Shown: positions 16,784 through 18,545 of the stretch, piece by piece
Numbering within the stretch: the stretch's first letter is position 1
Layout of the letters: each line of letters begins with the position of its first letter
From: Cyanobacteria bacterium HKST-UBA02
Lineage (GTDB): Bacteria; Cyanobacteriota; Vampirovibrionia; Obscuribacterales; Obscuribacteraceae
Reading direction: 5' to 3'
DNA length: 18,545 bases
NCBI GenBank assembly: GCA_020431945.1
Contig: JAGQHH010000206.1
Coordinates: forward strand, 1-18,545
Program-made: the position numbers and the translations under genes
The notes under the pieces: generated by a model
Told to the model about the DNA's origin: nothing
Seen by the model: the letters and a program-made list of their open reading frames with translations, nothing else
The model's database searches: none

Positions 16784-18028
16784 ATGAAACGAGTCTTGAT
16801 TCTGTCAGCATCATCCGGCAACGGTCATATCAGAGCGGGCCAGGCTCTTCTTCGGGCTTTCGAGAGCCGTTACCCCGGGGCGCTGGTGGAGCAGGTGGAT
16901 GCCCTGAGTTTCACCAATTTCGCCTTTCGCAATTTCTATTCGAAGGCATATATCGAGATGGTCAACAGCCTTCCGGGTGTCCTCGGTCTCCTCTACGATT
17001 TCGCGGATGAGCCCTGGAAAGACGAGAAGCGCCGGCTGATCATCGACCGCTTCAACATGCGACCCCTGATCAGGCAGATCATCGAGAGCCAGCCCGATCT
17101 TATCGTCTGCACCCATTTTCTACCGGCGGAGATCGTCTCCCATCTGATCTGCCGGGGGCGAATAAAAAGCCGGCTGGCTGTTGTCATAACCGATCTCGAT
17201 GTGCACTCGATGTGGTTGTGCCACCACTATCATCGTTATTTCGTAGCCATGGAGGAGACCCGGATCCATCTGTCCATGCTTGGATTCGAGCCTTCCCGGA
17301 TCGAGGTCTCCGGCATCCCTGTGGATCCTGTCTTTCTGGAGCGCAAGGAAAGAAACGCCATGCGGGCCCGTTACGGACTCGATCCGGATCTGCCGACGAT
17401 TTATCTATCCACCGGCGGTTTCGGAGTCGGGCGAACCAGGGAGATACTCGAAGCGCTCGCCCATATGCGCAATCGGGTGCAGGTGCTCGCCATGTGCGGC
17501 CGCAACCAGAGCCTCCTGTCCGAGCTCTTCGGCTCGGGCAGCACCATGGGCAATGTCACTGTGGTGCCGGTGGGTTTTACCACCGATGTCGACGAGTATA
17601 TGGCAGCATCGGATATGGTGCTGGGCAAGCCCGGAGGGCTGACCACATCGGAGGCTCTGGCAAGAGGTCTGGCTTTTGTCATAGTCAATCCCATCCCGGG
17701 TCAGGAAGAGCGCAACGCCGATCATCTCCTGGAGCAGGGTGTCGCCATCCGTTGCAACAATCTGCCTGCTCTGGCCTATAAAGTCGACGCTCTTATCGAC
17801 CAACCGGAGAGACTGACTGCCATGCAGGCACGAGCCCTGCAACTGGCCCGCCCGGACGCCGCCGGTGCCATCGTCGAATCCCTGATGACGGACTCCGGGA
17901 AGGAGCCCGGCAATACCGCCGAGCGAGACCATCGCTGCCGACCTCTTCGCAAGAAGATTCTGCGGGAAGGTCTGCGATTTCAGATCGCAGACTCAAGAGA
18001 GCTCCAGCCGAGCGCTCTGGCGGTCTGA
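16784..18028 (+). CDS. MGDG-synthase/UgtP-type diacylglycerol glycosyltransferase
   Basis: 414 residues from the ATG at 16784, chosen for its strong GGGGAGGA site; in-frame TTG (16721) and ATG (16748) lie upstream without ribosome sites. The N-terminal MGDG_synth domain begins VLILSASSGNGH (4-15) and contains THFLP (110-114) and VITDLDVHSMW (134-144). The C-terminal GT28 domain has TGGFGVGRT (210-218), GKPGGLTTSEALARGLA (281-297) and PGQEERNADHL (305-315), the nucleotide-sugar and acceptor motifs of this family. Such enzymes add galactose or glucose from a UDP-sugar to diacylglycerol at the inner face of the membrane. Which sugar is used cannot be told. Residues ~370-414 form a charged, low-similarity tail containing a DNA-level inverted repeat. 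It follows the desaturase by 81 bp. Confidence 0.88.
   Translation: MKRVLILSASSGNGHIRAGQALLRAFESRYPGALVEQVDALSFTNFAFRNFYSKAYIEMVNSLPGVLGLLYDFADEPWKDEKRRLIIDRFNMRPLIRQIIESQPDLIVCTHFLPAEIVSHLICRGRIKSRLAVVITDLDVHSMWLCHHYHRYFVAMEETRIHLSMLGFEPSRIEVSGIPVDPVFLERKERNAMRARYGLDPDLPTIYLSTGGFGVGRTREILEALAHMRNRVQVLAMCGRNQSLLSELFGSGSTMGNVTVVPVGFTTDVDEYMAASDMVLGKPGGLTTSEALARGLAFVIVNPIPGQEERNADHLLEQGVAIRCNNLPALAYKVDALIDQPERLTAMQARALQLARPDAAGAIVESLMTDSGKEPGNTAERDHRCRPLRKKILREGLRFQIADSRELQPSALAV
17970..17992 (+). repeat. 9-bp perfect inverted repeat in the 3' end of the glycosyltransferase gene
   Basis: GTCTGCGAT (17970-17978) and ATCGCAGAC (17984-17992) flank the five-base loop TTCAG. It lies 33 bases before the stop codon, in the atypical C-terminal tail. 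No T-run follows, so a rho-independent terminator is unlikely. Confidence 0.5.
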
Positions 18029-18032
18029 AGTC

Positions 18033-18282
18033 TCAATAGTTATATTTATTCAATGGAATCGCCCTATCGGGAAGCAGCAGACCTGTCTCTTCAAGATTTG
18101 CTATAGCTGCGATGATCTCTTGAATGCTCATGTCCCGATTAGGATCGTTGTACAGGTAGATCAACAGCAGTCCTGGATGATGACTTCCATTGGCTCTACA
18201 AGTGGTGGCAAGAGTGTCGAAGTCGTCGCAATTGGAAGTGATGATGACGCAAGCACTCATCGACAAAAAGCCTAAGGCTCAA
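18033..18282 (-). pseudogene. Broken PIN-like (DUF5615-type) toxin gene
   Basis: The minus strand after the antitoxin first reads LSLRLFVDE from a TTG at 18282, which overlaps the antitoxin stop. This is the expected toxin N-terminus with the first acidic residue of the PIN-like fold. That frame then runs into HHHFQLRRLRHSCHHL and a TAG. The toxin C-terminus resumes in another frame as ACVIITSNCDDFDTLA, then HHPGLLLIYLYNDPNRDMSI, QEIIAAIANLEETG and ALNKYNY-like 'PLNKYNY', ending at 18033. This fits cyanobacterial-type DUF5615 proteins as I remember them (about 115 residues). Some 40 residues between the two parts are missing, so an internal deletion with frameshift is likely. A short ORF from TTG 18266 would give 77 residues but lacks the N-terminal active-site aspartate. 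It ends four bases from the convergent glycosyltransferase stop. Confidence 0.72.
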
Positions 18283-18545
18283 TGTCTATTCCCTTTTCTG
18301 CAAGACGGCGCTTTTCTTCGGCAGCTTCCATCTCCAGTAGCCCCCTGTTCTGCTCGCAATACGCGACTATTTCATCTATAGCTTCGATCGGGAGGTCCCA
18401 GTTTTCGGCTGCTTCCTGTGGAGACAGCTCATTCACCATCATCCCGCTCCAAACTGACGCAGCAGGTAGTTTTCGTCCTTTGACGAAAAGCTGCTCCTTC
18501 CATGGATGTGCCTGCCGTATGAGAAATCTCCATGTTTGAAGATTG
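18272..18545 (-). CDS. Antitoxin of a DUF433/PIN-like pair, N-terminus cut by window edge
   Basis: 90 codons are visible in the frame starting at 18544, ending with TAG at 18274-18272; the start lies beyond the right edge. The visible protein reads HPWKEQLFVKGRKLPA, then VWSGMMVNELSPQEAAENWD, LPIEAIDEIVAYCEQNRGLL and EMEAAEEKRRLAEKGIDIEP. The pattern is a beta-hairpin with a helix-turn-helix (SPQEAAENWDLPIEAIDEI) and a charged C-terminal helix, typical of DUF433-type antitoxins, which bind DNA at their own operator and neutralise the toxin encoded next. The toxin start overlaps the antitoxin stop, the usual arrangement. The frame is intact with no sign of decay, unlike its partner. Confidence 0.78.
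   Translation of the reverse strand, partial: NLQTWRFLIRQAHPWKEQLFVKGRKLPAASVWSGMMVNELSPQEAAENWDLPIEAIDEIVAYCEQNRGLLEMEAAEEKRRLAEKGIDIEP

Noticed and set aside
18190..18539. Plus-strand ORFs of 63 and 85 codons at the right end
   Set aside because: They are antisense to the antitoxin and toxin remnant, which match known families on the minus strand.

Overview
This 18.5 kb window is densely coding bacterial DNA, GC-rich, with operon-like packing and Shine-Dalgarno sites. I see no tRNA, rRNA, CRISPR array or insertion sequence. Several proteins have a cyanobacterial flavour: a duplicated winged-helix membrane protein of a kind I know from cyanobacteria, a DesC-type acyl desaturase, an MGDG-synthase-type glycosyltransferase, a cyanobacterial-style PIN-like toxin remnant, and long kinesin-light-chain-type TPR proteins. 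No photosynthesis gene is present. A non-photosynthetic relative of Cyanobacteria (Melainabacteria/Vampirovibrionia, perhaps Obscuribacterales) is my best guess, but it rests on remembered family resemblance only.

Layout. (1) 1-2262, minus: a giant TPR protein, open at the left edge. (2) 2405-6405, plus: a two-gene operon with a 4-base overlap. Its first gene is a 1044-residue, plant-type methionine S-methyltransferase (methyltransferase plus two tandem aminotransferase-like modules); its second is a short-chain dehydrogenase. (3) 15484-6395, minus: eight same-strand genes, mostly overlapping or tightly spaced. In transcription order they are an AAA_28-type P-loop ATPase, a small exported 'YLDPGTGS' protein, a NoeA-like SAM methyltransferase, glutamate dehydrogenase, an OPT peptide transporter, the winged-helix membrane protein, a MOSC protein, and a TPR/membrane protein that meets the dehydrogenase tail to tail with an 11-base overlap. 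(4) 15485-15811: the only long non-coding gap, with candidate promoters in both directions and several palindromes. (5) 15812-18028, plus: a fatty-acyl desaturase, then a glycolipid glycosyltransferase whose ribosome-binding site lies inside a strong hairpin. (6) 18033-18545, minus: a toxin-antitoxin remnant with a healthy-looking antitoxin (cut by the window edge) and a toxin broken by an internal deletion and frameshift.

How the genes may work together. The methyltransferase/dehydrogenase pair is the most unusual part. It should make S-methylmethionine, and its C-terminal aminotransferase site looks intact, whereas in the plant enzymes, as I remember them, it is degenerate. This suggests an uncharacterised bacterial sulfonium pathway. 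The dehydrogenase/transporter pair fits uptake and deamination of peptides or amino acids. The desaturase and glycosyltransferase form a membrane-lipid module that may be under post-transcriptional control. The NoeA-like enzyme and its small exported partner resemble pairs found near envelope polysaccharide genes.
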